A stretch of 64,000 bases of DNA from Cryptomeria japonica (GCF_030272615.1 NC_081408.1:310102383-310166382), one strand, 5' to 3'; shown: positions 1 to 11,540, numbered from the stretch's first letter. Made by a program: numbers and translations. The notes: generated from the sequence alone by a model not told the origin.

Positions 1-1
1 A

Positions 2-616
2 TGCTATAACTATCAGAAATTGGGTCATCCTGCTTATAGGTGTCTAGAAAAGCCTAGTTCTTCCCATGGAGGTGAAAAGAGAGTAAACTATGTTCAGGAG
101 GAAGGAAGTAGTACACGAACTCCAGCAATGCACCTAACACCCAAAGATGTTGAGAGTCTAATGATGAGGAGAGTATTGATGCAAGAACCTCACAAATGTG
201 AAGTGTCTTAGAGAAGAGCATTGTTCAAGATCAATTGTAAAATATTGGGCAAGGTATGTAAGGTGGTTATAGATTCAGGCTCCACAGATAACATTATCTC
301 AGAGGAGGTAGTTAGCAAATTGAACCTACCTAGAATGAGGCACAATGAACCCTACAAGGTAACCTGGTTGAACAAGGGGCAACATGTCCTAGTGAATGAA
401 CAAGCATGGGTAGACTTCAACATAGGTGAATACAAGGATAGGATACTATGTGACATCCTTCCTATGGAGGCTTGCCATCTACTATTGGGTAGACTTTGGC
501 AATTTGACAAAAGGGCATACCATGATGGTGAGAAAAACACATATTCCTTTCAAAAGAATGGCATTGTCTACAAAATTCAGTCCCTTAGTGAAGAGACAGA
601 GAACAACAAACCATAG
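2..616 (+). pseudogene. G1 gag C-terminus and aspartic protease
   Basis: The window opens on a CCHC zinc knuckle at bases 2-43 whose second Cys has become Tyr (C-Y-N-Y...GHPAYRC), so its zinc site is probably lost. A linker follows, a TAG stop at 209-211, and then a retropepsin-like domain with the active-site motif VVIDSGSTDNI near 262-294. The flap and C-terminal region (LLLGRLWQFD) match Ty3/gypsy proteases. A second TAG at 614-616 ends this stretch. Both stops lie in the frame that continues into RT, so this is one polyprotein broken by point mutations. In an active element the protease would cut the Gag-Pol polyprotein in the virus-like particle. Confidence 0.85.
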
Positions 617-625
617 GCACCTAAA

Positions 626-2100
626 GTGTTATTAGTAAATGAAAAAGAGTTCATCAAAACCATGAAAGAGGGAGATGGGATTGGTTATGCACTTGTAGTG
701 AAACCTAAGGGGGAGAAGAAAGAAAAACAAGTAGAGATCCCACAAGAAGTGCAACAAATTCTTGATAACTTTAAGGACATCATCAGTTATGGACAACCAG
801 CAACATTACCTCCTCCTAGAGCCATTAGTGATCAGATTGACTTTATACCAGGAGCTTCTTTGCCAAACAAAGTAGCTTATAAGATGACTCTTGAACAGAA
901 CAAAGAGGTAGCTAGGTAGATTCAAGAGTTGTTGGATCAGGGATTAATAAGAAAGAGTATAAGTCCTTGTGTCGTACCCACTGTGTTAGCACCTAAGAAA
1001 GGGGGCACATGGAGGCTATGCACAAACTCCAGGGCCATCAACAAAATCACAATAAGGTATAGATTCCCTATTCCTAGGATAGAAGATTTGATGGATTGTT
1101 TAGGGGGTGCGAGTTATTTCTCAAAAATAGACTTGAAGAGTGGTTACCATCAGATAAGAATAAAAGAGGGTGATGAGTGGAAAACTGCTTTCAAAACAAA
1201 TGAGGGTCTTTATGAATGGTTGGTTATGCCTTTTGGACTCTCTAATGCTCCCAGTACCTTTATGAGGCTAATGAATGAAGTATTGCAGGATTTTCTTTGT
1301 AAGTTTGTGGTAGTCTACTTAGATGACATTCTCATTTTTAGTAAGACTGAAGAGGAGCATTTGAAACACTTAGCTAATGTTTTGCAAAGATTATCTGATG
1401 AGCAGTTAACCATAAATCTTGAGAAATGTGATTTTATGAAACAAGAGCTAGTCTATTTTGGTTTTATTGTGTCCAGTGGAGATCTTAAGATGGATCAATC
1501 AAAAGTTGCAGCCATAACAAGTTGGCCAACCCCACAATCAGCCAGTGCAGTTAGAAGTTTTCATGGTCTAGCCCAGTTCTATAGAAAGTTTATCAGAGGG
1601 TTCAGTGAAATTTGTGCACCCATGTTAGATACAATAAAGGGTGGTCATAAGGTTAAGTTTCAATGGATATAAGAAGCCAATAAGGGGTTTGAGTTACTCA
1701 GAACTAGAGTTGCTACATAGCCAGTGTTAATCCTTCCTAGCTTAGATAAACTCTTTACTATAGAATGTGATGCTAGTCATCTTGCAGTACGTGCAGTCTT
1801 GAGTTGGGATAATAGACTAGTTGCTTTCTTTAGTGTAAAACTAAATGATGCAAAGAAAAAGTATTCATCTTATGATTTAGAGTTATATGCATTGGTGCAG
1901 GCACTCAGGAAGTGGAGGCATTACTTGCTTCCTAAAGAGTTTGTTGTGTATACAGAGAACTAGGCAGTCAGTTTCTTGAATTCTCAGGATAAAATCAACC
2001 ATAGGCATGTGAAATGGGTAGAATGTCTACAAGCATACACCTTTACTCTTAAGCACAAGAAAGGCCAGTGTAACAAAGTAGTTGATGCTTTGAGTAGGAG
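626..2100 (+). pseudogene. G1 reverse transcriptase and RNase H
   Basis: The RT runs from about 800 to 1670. Visible blocks are the [11 protein letters not shown] entry region, [28 protein letters not shown], the [10 protein letters not shown] block and the catalytic [11 protein letters not shown] near 1310-1342. RNase H follows from about 1724 (FTIECDASH) to the ALSRR motif near 2080. Its third acidic position reads YTEN where relatives have an Asp. Stops in the same frame: TAG 917, TAA 1670, TAG 1718, TAG 1961. The tag at 917 replaces a codon just before [10 protein letters not shown], where Gln is expected. Function in life: copying element RNA to DNA and degrading the RNA strand. Inactive as it stands. 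Confidence 0.88.
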
Positions 2101-2104
2101 ATTG

Positions 2105-3331
2105 TTGACTATTCAAGAGATCGAAGTTAAGAGTATTGGTATTGATTGCTTTCAAGATTTGTATCCTAATGATGATGATTTTGCTACTACTTATAAAGTT
2201 TGTGCTACTTTTGAGAATCATTTCCATAGTGAGTATGCTGACTATAGATTGCAGAATGCTTTGTTATTCAGGGGCGGACAACTATGTGTTCCTAAAGGTT
2301 CCATGAGAGAAAACCTTATCCAAGAGAAACACAATGGGTGTTTGAGTGGCCATTTTGGTCTCAATAAGACCTTAGAGTTGGTTCAACATTTCTATTACTG
2401 GCCTAGGATGCAGAGAGATGTCTGAAGGTATGTTGACCAGTGTATGATATGTTAGAAGGCCCAAGGTAATAGCACTAATGCTGGTTTATATCAGCCACTT
2501 CCCATTCCTTCTAGGCCATGGGAGTGCATCAGTATGGATTTTGTTGTAGGTTTACCAAAGACAAAAGCAGGGTATGATAGTATCTTTGTGGTTGTTGATA
2601 GATTTAGCAAAATGGCTCACTTTATACCTTGCAAAACTACTAATGATTCTAGTCATATTGATTTCCTTTTCTTTAAACAAATTGTCATAATACATGGTTT
2701 GCCATCTAGCATTGTGTCAGATAGAGATGTTAAGTTTTTGGGTCATTTTTGGAAGACTTTGTGGAAGAAATTGGGTACTAACTTGTCTTTTGGCTCAGCT
2801 TACCATCCACAGATAGATGGCCAAACAGAAGTGGTAAATAGAACATTGGGCAATCTACTCAGATGTCTCACCAAGGAGTATGGACAAAGCTAGGATTAGC
2901 TCATTCCACAGGCAGAATTTGCCTATAATGATAGTGTAAACAGATCCACTGGTAAGAGTCCATTTCAGATTGTTTATGGTATGCATCCAAAAGGTATTTT
3001 TGAGTTACATGATGTGTCTAACTTGTAACATGTTAGTGGGATAGCAGAGGATATGGCACAGTCTCTGAAAGAGATCCATGAACAGGTTAAGCAGTCTTTG
3101 CAGGACACCACAACAAGAGTCAAGGCAAGGGTGGATGCTTCAAAGAGGGATGTACAATTCTTAGTAGGAGATTTTGTGATGGTGCATCTCAACAAGACTA
3201 GAAAGCATGACTACTTTGAACATTTGATCAAGTGGAAAGATCAACTAGCCTTTGAAGCCACTTGGATACCTGAAAGTGACTTCCACAAGGCTAGTATTCC
3301 TCTCTCTTTTCTGCCCAAAGGAGTCACATGA
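2105..3331 (+). pseudogene. G1 integrase fused to chromodomain, with internal deletion
   Basis: The HHCC zinc region lies near 2315-2455 (H-N-G...GHFG, then C-x2-C). The DDE core has D in SMDFVVGLP (2530s), D in [10 protein letters not shown] (2717s) and E in [10 protein letters not shown] (2820s), all kept. The part after VGDFVMVHLNKTR normally carries a GPF/Y module and linker. Here the next residues are RKHDYFEHLIKWKDQ, the start of a chromodomain, so that module is missing without loss of frame. The chromodomain (about 3205-3290) keeps the aromatic cage-like Y and W positions and would steer integration to methylated-histone chromatin. Stops: TGA 2423, TAG 2453, TAG 2891, TAG 2897, TAA 3026. 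Confidence 0.85.
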
Positions 3332-3341
3332 CTTCTTTGTC

Positions 3342-3353
3342 ACCGGGGGAGAA
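3342..3353 (+). other. G1 polypurine tract
   Basis: The tract accgggggagaa lies 10 bp after the pol stop and directly before the LTR edge at 3354. It would prime plus-strand DNA synthesis. The position relative to pol and LTR supports the call. Confidence 0.7.
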
Positions 3354-5849
3354 TAGTGCAGGAGCACCTAGCCTTCATTTCATCACCAGTTTGATAACAG
3401 GTTTGATTTTTGTTTTTTTTGAGTTGGAAAGGTTTTTTAAGTTGTTTTTGAGTTGTTCTAAGTTGTTTGGATGAGTTTTGAACTCATTGTGTGGTCATGT
3501 TTCCTGTTTTCATCTTTTTGCTCAAAGTTGCCAGTTTGGAGTTGCCTGGCAAAATATTCTAAAAAGTGAGTTTTTAATGTGTTTTTGTTTTGAAAATGTG
3601 TAGACATTTTTTTTACTTGGTTTGTAGGTGTGAGTAGTGTTCTTAGGTGTTTTGTAGTCTTTGAGATCAACCTTGCATCATCTAGGCATCAAAAGTTGTC
3701 ATTTAGACATCAAAATGTCAAATTTAAGTGCTCTTGGACATGTACCTATCCATACATGAGGATAAATGACTTGTAGAAGTATTTATTCTCCTACTTTTAC
3801 CATTGTAAGGGTTGATCATTCGGATATATCAAGCATTTTGCAAGTTTGCACTACTTTTTACCTTGTTTTCCATATGTTTTGACTCCATGTGAGCAGCAGT
3901 CCATACACCTGTTGTACATGGCCATACTATTTTTTCATTTTTCAGTTCTCTTATGTTTCCTGAAGCTTTTCCCTTTGGTGGCATTGAATTTCAATAAGTT
4001 TTGAGTTTTGTGCAAAATTATCTAGTTTTGACAGTTTCACTACCTTGTCTAGGAAATTGGCAAGGATGCTTCACCAACTTGGCTTCTTGAAGCCTTAAAT
4101 GTTCATGGCTTCTCAAGAACTAGTTGGTCAACTTGTAAGATATGTATATACATGTTTTTCTTTCCAAAATGTAGGTGCAAGAAGTTTTGTGGCCATGGAG
4201 CCCTAGGCAAGTGTGCCATTTGGCTAGGGTCTTTGAGGAAGTTTGATGCTTTGCTCTTCTATAGAAAATGCATTATTCAGATAATCAGACCTATTTTGAT
4301 CCTTAAGGTTGAATGTAAGGGTAAAGAGGCTTTCTAATCTATAATGAGGATGATTGCATTTTTAGTTTGTGAAAATGATGTAAAAAACAGTGAGTCACTA
4401 TTTTGGAGTTGATTTCCATTCACTTGCTTCCTCTCCACCATTTATTGGAGTTGGTAAAGCCTTGTAACTCCTTCTAATTGCTTGAAAACAAGAACAAGGA
4501 GTGTTTTTTTGGTCTTTTCCATGGGTTTGAGGTTTCCAAGATCAATTAATGATCCTTGAGGAAAAATTGTAATGCCCAACTGGCTGCCACAGTGAACTAT
4601 GACTGATTTTTGCATTTTTGTTGAAGTTGTATATGAAATTTTCCTCTTCAAAATGGTAGGTATGAAGGTCAAAAAGCAACTAAAGATAGAGCATTCTTAA
4701 AGAGCACAAAACAGTCCTTTTTGAAAGATTTTTGACAGTGTAAAGTGCAGGTCCAAAGTGAAAAAGCAGTGAGAAGGCAAAATGGAGTCATAATTAACTT
4801 GACAATGAACAACTTATTGTTTTGTAATTGCCTAATGCCTTTTTGTGTAGGGATAATGTGATTCTATTGTGTCTCTAATGATAGACATGTTCTCATGTTC
4901 TAGAATGTAATTGGTTTTCATACTAAAGATGTGTTTGTAGAAAGCAAGAAAGGAAAAGTTGTCAACGTTGCATATTCCTTATGAGCAATTTTTGTAAACC
5001 TTGTTCTCTAACCCTTGGAATGTGTAAAAACTATCTTTTCATGGCCTAATTATCATGTAACATGGTAGAACCAAGTTTTTATGGTTTCCATTTAAGGTCT
5101 CTAACTTTTTAGTCAATGTTTGCCACCAAAACCCTTACAAACCCTCCTTTTTGCACCCATTTTTGGGACAGTCATGGAGAAGGCCTAATGGACCCCAAAA
5201 CTTAGATAATCTTCAAGAACTCCCAAAAGGGTATTTGTATATGAGATTATTTTAGTCTAGAATTTCATTGTTGGAGCAAGGTGAGCACAAAACCCCAAAA
5301 GGAGGGCTAATTCCTAGTAGCCCATTTTAGGCCTAAAACTTGGGTTTTTGTCAAATCGAGTACACAAATGGAGGATGTAAAGCCTAAAACCCCTCAAATC
5401 CAGTTAAGACAAGTTGTTCTTGCATACATTGAACATATTTGGTGAGGTAGACTCCATAAGTTGGTTTGTAGCACTTGAGAAGGATCACTACACTCCAAAA
5501 CGTAGAAGGCTAAAGACACCCATGGGGGTATAACTTGACACAAACTTGCAATCCAATAAAAGGAGACCTTGTGTAGTCAGAGAAGAGATCAAGATAGAGG
5601 AACGAATGCCAATTGAGTGAGTAAGGTGTTAGATTACCAAGCTAGAGAAACTATGGAGTTGAAGCCCTTGAGCAACCAAGAAGTGTTTGACTTAGGGAGC
5701 AGGATCAAAGAGGGTTGCTAGGTTGTCTATAAACCCTTTGCACTCTGATTTATGTAACAAAACCTTGAAACTAGCAAGGGCCTATTACTTAGTGAACATA
5801 CAAGCCACTTGGGCAACCTTCTTGCATTACCTCCCTATCATTGCTATTC
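3354..5849 (+). repeat. G1 3' LTR and following unassigned DNA
   Basis: The edge reads TAGTGCAGGAGCACC, matching 13 of 15 bases of the left edge of the solo LTR at 55057 (TGGTGCAGAAGCACC), with the canonical TG mutated to TA. Downstream is gene-free, T-rich DNA full of gagttgttt-like runs. I cannot place the right LTR end; no second LTR copy is in the window to compare with. No credible coding sequence was seen. Confidence 0.55.
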
Positions 5850-5981
5850 TTATTTACTGCATTATTTTTTATTTACCGGTACATAGTTTTGATATGTTTT
5901 TCATGTTATAAGTTAAGAAAATTATTATACCGGTCAGATACTGATTCACCCCCCCTCTCAATACCTTTGCGAATCCTAACA
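5850..5981 (+). repeat. LTR 3' tail of X/copia type
   Basis: About 130 bp resembling the end of the X1 LTR: an ACCGGTA box, then GATACTGATTCACCCC, a C run, CTCTCAATA, and a CCTAACA end at 5981. The same tail closes the X1, X2, X3, C1 and C3 LTRs. The left limit is approximate. It could be the tail of the long LTR that begins at 3354, or a separate truncated LTR. What follows is antisense family X coding DNA and not a primer site. Confidence 0.6.
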
Positions 5982-6468
5982 ATGAGACCTTCTCAACAAA
6001 TTTGCTTTCTTTTCGTTCCTACGTCTCTCTCTTCTTCTGGTTGAACTCTGTTTCAACCTAATGTGATATTTTCTTTGTAGTACCACAAGGCTTCTCTACC
6101 TCATCAATAGGTGCATCAATCAAAATTTTTGCATAGGCATCAAGATTCTATGCATCCACCTCATATCCCATTTCTTTAATCCAAATCTTTTCGGGCTTAA
6201 CCGCTTCCATAAGTGTTTCATCCTTCTTTACCATGAAGCATATGTTAGTTGAATATTTTTATATAATATGCTTAGGTACCCTTACCCTAGACTTCATAGA
6301 GTTTTGAAATGCTTTGAAATATCCCCATACCTTATCATCTCTTTGGCTTCCTAAAGCAGCAATTGACAGTTTTAATTGTCTCCGTACCGGGATGTCAAAT
6401 GTCCATTGCTTTTTACCAAAACCGGTTTTATCATTCATGAAATATAACATCAACCAAACTATTGGGAC
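5982..6468 (-). pseudogene. X4: antisense fragment of family X ORF2
   Basis: Read on the minus strand this aligns with the middle of X1 ORF2 (about 29720-30290). The blocks FDIPVRRQL, YFKAFQNSMKSR, ICFMVKKDETLMEAV and EMGYEVDA match FDIPVGKQL, YFQALKVRMNKR, ICFVIKKDEIWMEAV and EMGYETDD of X1. It carries in-frame stops and is cut at both ends. It is a fourth copy of the ORF2 family and shows the protein is spread beyond the three full elements. Function unknown. Confidence 0.75.
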
Positions 6469-6924
6469 TCATTAAATTTGAGTAAAGTTTATAGGCCCAT
6501 TTCAAAATTTTTCCCTACATTTCCAAATGATAAAAAATGAGTAAGTTTGAATGGCCTAGTTAGAGAGAGGGTAAAATGGAGCCAGTTGCTTTTTGAAGGG
6601 TAAGGCTTGGGAAGCATGTCCTACACCTTTCATTTAGCTAATGAAGTGTGTTGCAACTTTCAATTTTCAGTTTGGATCTGTTTATCGGGTACCCATTTCA
6701 AGGGGTGAGCTGAAAGTACATTTTAGGTGCATATGTAGATTTTACCAAGTAGCCTACTTTGAGCGCCTATAACTTTTTCCCTGTTGATCATCATGAATAA
6801 TTTCAAAATGGATTCAATTCTATGCATAAATGTGAGTTATCCTAAAAAATTTCAAGTCCTTATGAATCCATTTGCTCAGTTTTCAAAGCTCAATCCATTT
6901 GAAGTTGGTGTTGTTTGACAAGGC
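6469..6924. other. Unassigned gene-free spacer
   Basis: About 450 bp between the X4 fragment and the truncated copia. It has no ORF of note and no LTR edge I can recognise. The text is moderately AT-rich and looks like LTR or untranslated element DNA, but nothing else in the window matches it. Confidence 0.4.
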
Positions 6925-9316
6925 CCTGTTTCAGACTAAAGACATGGTCACAGGTCTACCTCAAATCAGTTTTTCAGAGAGTGTATGTTCAGGATGTTCT
7001 GTGGGCAAGCATCCAGTGGAGAATTTTGATAAGGGGAAAGCTTAGAGAGCTTTGGAAGTTCTTCAACTTGTTCATAGTGATGTAGTAGGTCCATTTCCAT
7101 CACCTTCATTGATGACTACTCCCGCTTCACTTGGGTCTACTTTCTTATTCATAAGAGTGAAGTTTTTGATAGTTTTCTAGACTTCAAGGCTCGTGGACAA
7201 GCAATCAAGGAAAGTGATCAAGATTCTTCGCATAGATAATGGAAGGGAATATGTGAACAAAAGACTTGAGGATTTTTGTACATTTGAGGGGATTGATCTT
7301 CAGCATTTTGTTGCTTACACTCCACAGCAGAACGGAGTTGCAAAGCATAAGAATAGAACTCTCAAAGAAATGGCTAGTTGTATGATACATGCACATTCTC
7401 TTGATCTCGCCTTTTGGGTAGAGGCTATCAGTTGTGCCACACACATCCAAAATCAAGTTCCACACAAAGCTTTGATAGGTATTACTCCTTTTGAGGCTTG
7501 GGCTGGTTGGAAATCAATTGTGAGATATTTCAGAGTCTTTGGGTGTCCAGCATGGGCTTGCATTCCTTCGTAGAAATGCAAGGCATTGGAATCTCAGAGC
7601 AGGCCTTGTCTTTTTGTTGGATATCCCGAGGGTGTTAAGGCATATCTATTGATGGATCCTGAGACACATGAGGTGTTCATTGAGAGGAGTGTTCATTTTG
7701 AGGAAATCTCTCCTTACTTAGCCTCTTTACCTCCTCCACCTTCCTCCTTTGAGGATTGTGATGCCAGTGATTCAGATGATGAGACCCCTTCAACTCCAAC
7801 TCGCAGGGTTACACCTCTGCAGGGTCCACTTGCAGTTGAGGAGACTCATTCTCCACCTCCACCTAGACCATATTGGGCTCGACAAACACTTGAGTCAATG
7901 GTTTCTCTTGTTGGGGATCCTTTAGATACACAAAGGACTCAAGCACAACATCAAGACCTTCCACATGCATACATTGCTATCACTTATAATCCACAGACAT
8001 TTTAGGAAGCATCAGGGGTTCCTGAGTGGGACCAAGCTATGGAGGAAGAATATAGTTCCTTAATGAGTGAGAGTTAGTCCCTCTCCCTAAGGGGAGAAAA
8101 ATGGTTTGATGTAAGTGGATCTATTGGACCAAGTTTGTAGTGGATGGTAGTGTGGATAAGTATAAGGCTCGGCTTGTTGTGAAAGGTTTCTCTCAAGTTC
8201 TAGTTGTTTACTATACTGAGACCTTTACGGCCATAGCCAAGATGAACTCCATTCACTTGACACTTGCTATTGTCGCAACTCATGGTTGGGCTATACATCA
8301 GATGGATGTGAAGAGTGATTTTCTTCATGGGGATCTTTATGAGGAGATTTATATGGAGTAGCCACAAGCTTTCATCTAGGATTCTTCCTTGGTTTGCAAA
8401 CTAAGGAAATCTCTCTATGGCCTTAAGTAGGCCCCCAAGGCTTGGTACGCCAAGATGGATTCCTTTCTTCTCTCAGCAGGGTTCACCACATGTAATTCCG
8501 ATCTGAATGTCTACATTTTGTGACAGGATGACTCTCACTTGATACTTGTGCTCTATGTTGATGATTTGATCATTACAGGGAGCACCACATCCATCATTAG
8601 CAAGGTCAAATATACTTTGCATGATAGATTTTCTATGACAGACTTGGGTCTTTTTCACTACTTTCTCAGGATAGATATTTCACAGTCACCTTCTGGGATT
8701 ACACTATCATAGCCCAAGTATGCTCTTGATCTACTTGCATGCTTTCATAGGGCTGATTGTAAGCCTGTACTGACTCCCTTTATTTCAGGAGTTAGGCTTG
8801 AGGCTAGGTGCTCTTCTCCACCAGTTGATACACATCATTATGGGATTCATTATTCAACAAGAACAAGACTTCGCTTGGTTGGTTACATAGATTCCAATTG
8901 GGCTGGCGATCTTGATGATCATAAGTCTACTTTAGGTTACAACTTCTACCTTGGTTCAAGCCTGATTTGTTGGTAGATCAAGAAGAATCATGCTATTTCT
9001 CTCTCTTCGACTAAGGCTAAGTATTGAGAAGATGATAATGCAGCGACTGGGACCATTTGGCTTTAGCAGATTCTCACAAAGCTTGGGTTCACCACTCAAC
9101 AACCGATAGTTCTACATTGTGACAATCAAAGTGCTATTGCAATCTCAAAGAACCCAGTCTAGTATCAGCGAACCAAACACATTGAGATCCATATGCACTA
9201 CATATGAGAGATGATTCAGGAGAAGGTCATTGATTTGGAGCATTGTCCTACAGTGGAGTAGGTTGCAGACATATTCACCAAAACTTTCACTGAGATTAAG
9301 TTCCAGCAATTGTGAA
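6925..9316 (+). pseudogene. C0 copia pol relic (integrase, RT, RNase H)
   Basis: Domains in order: GAG-pre-integrase with CSGCSVGKHP (about 6985-7015); integrase with HSDVVGPF (about 7075), a deletion before the DDYSR block, LRIDNGREY (7225) and PQQNGVAKHKN (7323), where the catalytic Glu has become Lys; copia RT from about 8120 with the QMDVKSDFLHGDL block and LYVDDLIITG (8550-8580); RNase H with YIDSNWAGD (8885-8911) and the HCDNQSAI block (9117-9140). At least ten in-frame stops, mainly TAG at expected Gln codons (for example LK-stop-APKAWY at 8430), and frame changes near 7100 and 8100. It cannot encode an active enzyme. Confidence 0.88.
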
Positions 9317-9629
9317 CTCTCTTGGTGGTGCAAGATGTCCCATTAGGGGGGATCAGCTGACTTCTCCTTCCTCTCTTATGGGGGGGACTTTTTCCTCTTT
9401 GAGGTTTTGTCCTTCTTCTTTGAGAGTCTTTTGTACTTTCATCTCTCTTTTGGCAGGGAGTTTTTTCTGACTGTGTTTTCTCCCTTTCTCCATTTGTGAG
9501 AGATTGCATTGCATAGGTTTGCTTGTATATTCATATTGTACATGGGTACCTATTATGGCCTAGTAGTTGGGACCTATCTTGCATTGTTGACTTGAGTCTT
9601 CATTCCCCTAAGTTGCACTTAAGGGGGGG
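9317..9629 (+). other. C0 3' leader and polypurine tract
   Basis: A gene-free stretch between the end of pol and the LTR, with several G runs (9346-9352, 9381-9387) and a final AAGGGGGGG tract at 9621-9629 touching the LTR edge. The last tract is the probable plus-strand primer. Confidence 0.6.
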
Positions 9630-10077
9630 TGTTGATGTAAATAATTATTCATCATGGATATTATTACACTTTACTTAAGTTAACATAGGATAATGCATCT
9701 CATCGTAGTTTGGATATGAGACACTTGGGGAAGTGTGCACATAGGGATATAGCTTGTAGGAGAAATTCCACCTTTTATGGTCTTATCTTCTATTACACTC
9801 CACATTTGGTGGGTCATCCATCTCTTGTGGAATATTATATTATTTCTCCTACCCATCCCTACTTTTTCTTACCTACCCTTGTTTCTCATTGAGCCACATG
9901 TCATGATTGTGTGCTCACATATCCATATGGCCTTACCTATATATTCAAGCCCATATTCATTGTATTGGTTAACCCGGTTGATCATTTTTATATTGATGAG
10001 AATATAGTTGTTCTTGTCATACTTTTGTCTCACTTGTGTGATTTTCATTGTGCCCTTGGTCTTGTCAAAATCTCACA
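9630..10077 (+). repeat. C0 3' LTR
   Basis: It starts TGTTGATGTAAATAATTATT directly after the purine tract and most likely ends at TCTCACA (10077), about 448 bp, a normal copia LTR length. The right edge is inferred from the CA end and from the start of G2 LTR homology at about 10083. No partner copy is in the window. Confidence 0.6.
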
Positions 10078-10082
10078 AATCT

Positions 10083-10548
10083 GTTGCTTCTTTGATTATC
10101 CACTTTTCATATGTCTGTGAATGAATGTGATTAGTAATTCTTTTATTAACTTTGTGTGGATCTAATTCCCCTTGTCCTGTGAGACATGAGAGAGAATCAG
10201 TCAGAGTCCATGATTTTATCACTTCTTTAATCAAAAGCTCTGAAAGTAAAGTTATTTTTTATTCTAAATTTGTGGGTTTACATATAGAGTGTTTATCTTC
10301 GTGGCATTCATGTGGTGTTGATTGATGAATGTGAAAAGCCTTTTCTTGCTTTTTGGTTAAAACTGAAGTAAATATTTGTGTGTGTTTAAAATTTCATTGA
10401 ACATCATACATGAATGTGCACCCTTAGGCAAAGGGTAAATAATTCATTGGATTACCCAATTGTTGGTTCTATTTGTTTTTCACAAAAGTAAGGGCATACG
10501 TGAATCATTTATTATAAAATTATTAAAGGCAAAATTTGTTAACCAACA
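10083..10548 (+). repeat. G2 5' LTR (homologous part)
   Basis: It aligns along its length with 20910-21374: both begin TGCTTCTTT-ATTATCCACTTTTC, share the GTTAACTTTGTGTGGAT and AAAAGCCTTTTCT blocks, and end GTTAACCAACA. The left edge is uncertain, because the 3' copy may extend left to a possible TGTT edge near 20638, in which case this copy is truncated at the C0 junction. Confidence 0.8.
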
Positions 10549-10554
10549 GATTTT

Positions 10555-10568
10555 TGGCGACTCTGCTA
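10555..10568 (+). other. G2 primer binding site
   Basis: TGGCGACTCTGCTA lies 6 bp after the LTR end. A TGG start and this position are diagnostic of a tRNA primer site. It differs from the initiator-Met site of the copia and X elements; which tRNA it matches I did not determine (an Arg tRNA is typical of Tat elements). Confidence 0.65.
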
Positions 10569-10693
10569 AGGAGTTAGATAATAAGATTGGAGGCTGAATC
10601 ATAAGATAAGTAAGGTTGTTTATTTGAAGTGAGTACCACATTATAAATAGACTGGAGTCAAGAAGATATACGAGATCTTAGAGACATGAAGGG

Positions 10694-11540
10694 GTGATTG
10701 ATTCTATTTTTCAGGAACTCCAAGACTCCATCTTCTTAACCTCCTTTACACCTAGAAGAAGAACCAAGAGTAGACATCCAATTCTCTCTTCTGTATCCCT
10801 TGTATTTCCTACTTGTCAAGTCCTAACATTACATGGTGTTTCTTTCCCTAGTGTAATCAACCCTACACCTTTGAATATCATTTTACCTACGGTTGTTAAC
10901 AATCCCTGGGGCCCTGCTGTAGGACCACTTTCACTTGGTGCAAATCTTAATCCTCTTCCCAAAGGAGAAAGAGATCATTTACCTAAATTCAATGGTGATG
11001 GAAAGGTATCAATAGGCGAGCATTTGAATGCATTTAATGTTGCTTGTGGTGTTCTATTTGTTCAACATGAAGATGTAGTTGTGAGATTGTTTGTACAAAC
11101 ATTGATTGAGGTGGCAGCAGATTGGTTTTATCATTTACCAAATGGTGCAATTATGAATTGGCAAGATTTTAAAACTAGGTTCGAGGCTAGGTTCAAATTA
11201 GCTGAAGATGAACATTCTCTTCTAGCCGAATTAGTCCAGCTAAAGAAATAAATTCTTGAGTCTATGAAATATTTTCTGGCTAAGTTTGATAAAATCATTC
11301 ATAAGATTCTAGCAAACCAAAGGTCTTCTGATGATAATTTGAAATGCTTTTTCATCAATTCTATTCCCTCTGAGATTGGTTTCTTGCTCCATAGGCAAAG
11401 AGTAGCAACCCTAGCTAATGTGAAAACATTGGCAGTAGAACTAAAATAGGATTTGATCACTGCAGGAAAGTGGAAGAGGGGAGTTCAAACTTCCGCGACA
11501 CAGGTATCAACTTCATTTGATCCTACGATTCAATAATTAA
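10694..11540 (+). pseudogene. G2 gag
   Basis: One frame from about 10694, with TAA at 11249-11251 and TAG at 11447-11449. The central part matches the plant retrotransposon gag domain: LPKFNGDGKVSIGEHLNAF, then ADWFYHLPNGAIMNWQDFKTRF. The first 80 residues are Pro- and Ser-rich. No zinc knuckle was found. Gag would form the particle shell. The start codon is not certain; nothing in the track of stops helps decide it. Confidence 0.8.

Larger units (their letters stand above)
1..5850 (+). mobile_element. G1: Ty3/gypsy chromovirus, left-truncated by window
   Basis: The domain order is zinc knuckle, protease, RT, RNase H, integrase, chromodomain, then a purine tract and LTR-like DNA, which is the chromovirus order of Ty3/gypsy. 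The 5' LTR, primer site and most of gag lie outside the window. All coding from base 2 to 3331 sits in a single frame interrupted by 11 stop codons with no frameshift. The 3' LTR starts at 3354; its right end is not clear, and 5850 is approximate. The clade within chromoviruses cannot be settled by eye. Confidence 0.85.
6925..10077 (+). mobile_element. C0: 5'-truncated Ty1/copia element
   Basis: A copia pol relic starts abruptly inside the GAG-pre-integrase domain (LFQTKDMVTGLPQ) and runs through integrase, RT and RNase H to about 9316. A spacer, a G-rich tract and one LTR (9630-10077) follow. The 5' LTR, gag and protease are absent. The LTR start (TGTTGATGTAAATAATTATT) differs from all other LTRs here, so C0 belongs to a separate copia lineage. 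Confidence 0.85.

Noticed and set aside
2-3331. TAG read as an amino acid or regulated readthrough in G1
   Set aside because: TAA and TGA also occur, stops fall inside catalytic domains, and no common context follows the TAG codons. C-to-T decay explains it better.
3458-5911. Small ORFs in the G1 LTR region
   Set aside because: Short, low-complexity, no start context or domain, and on both strands.
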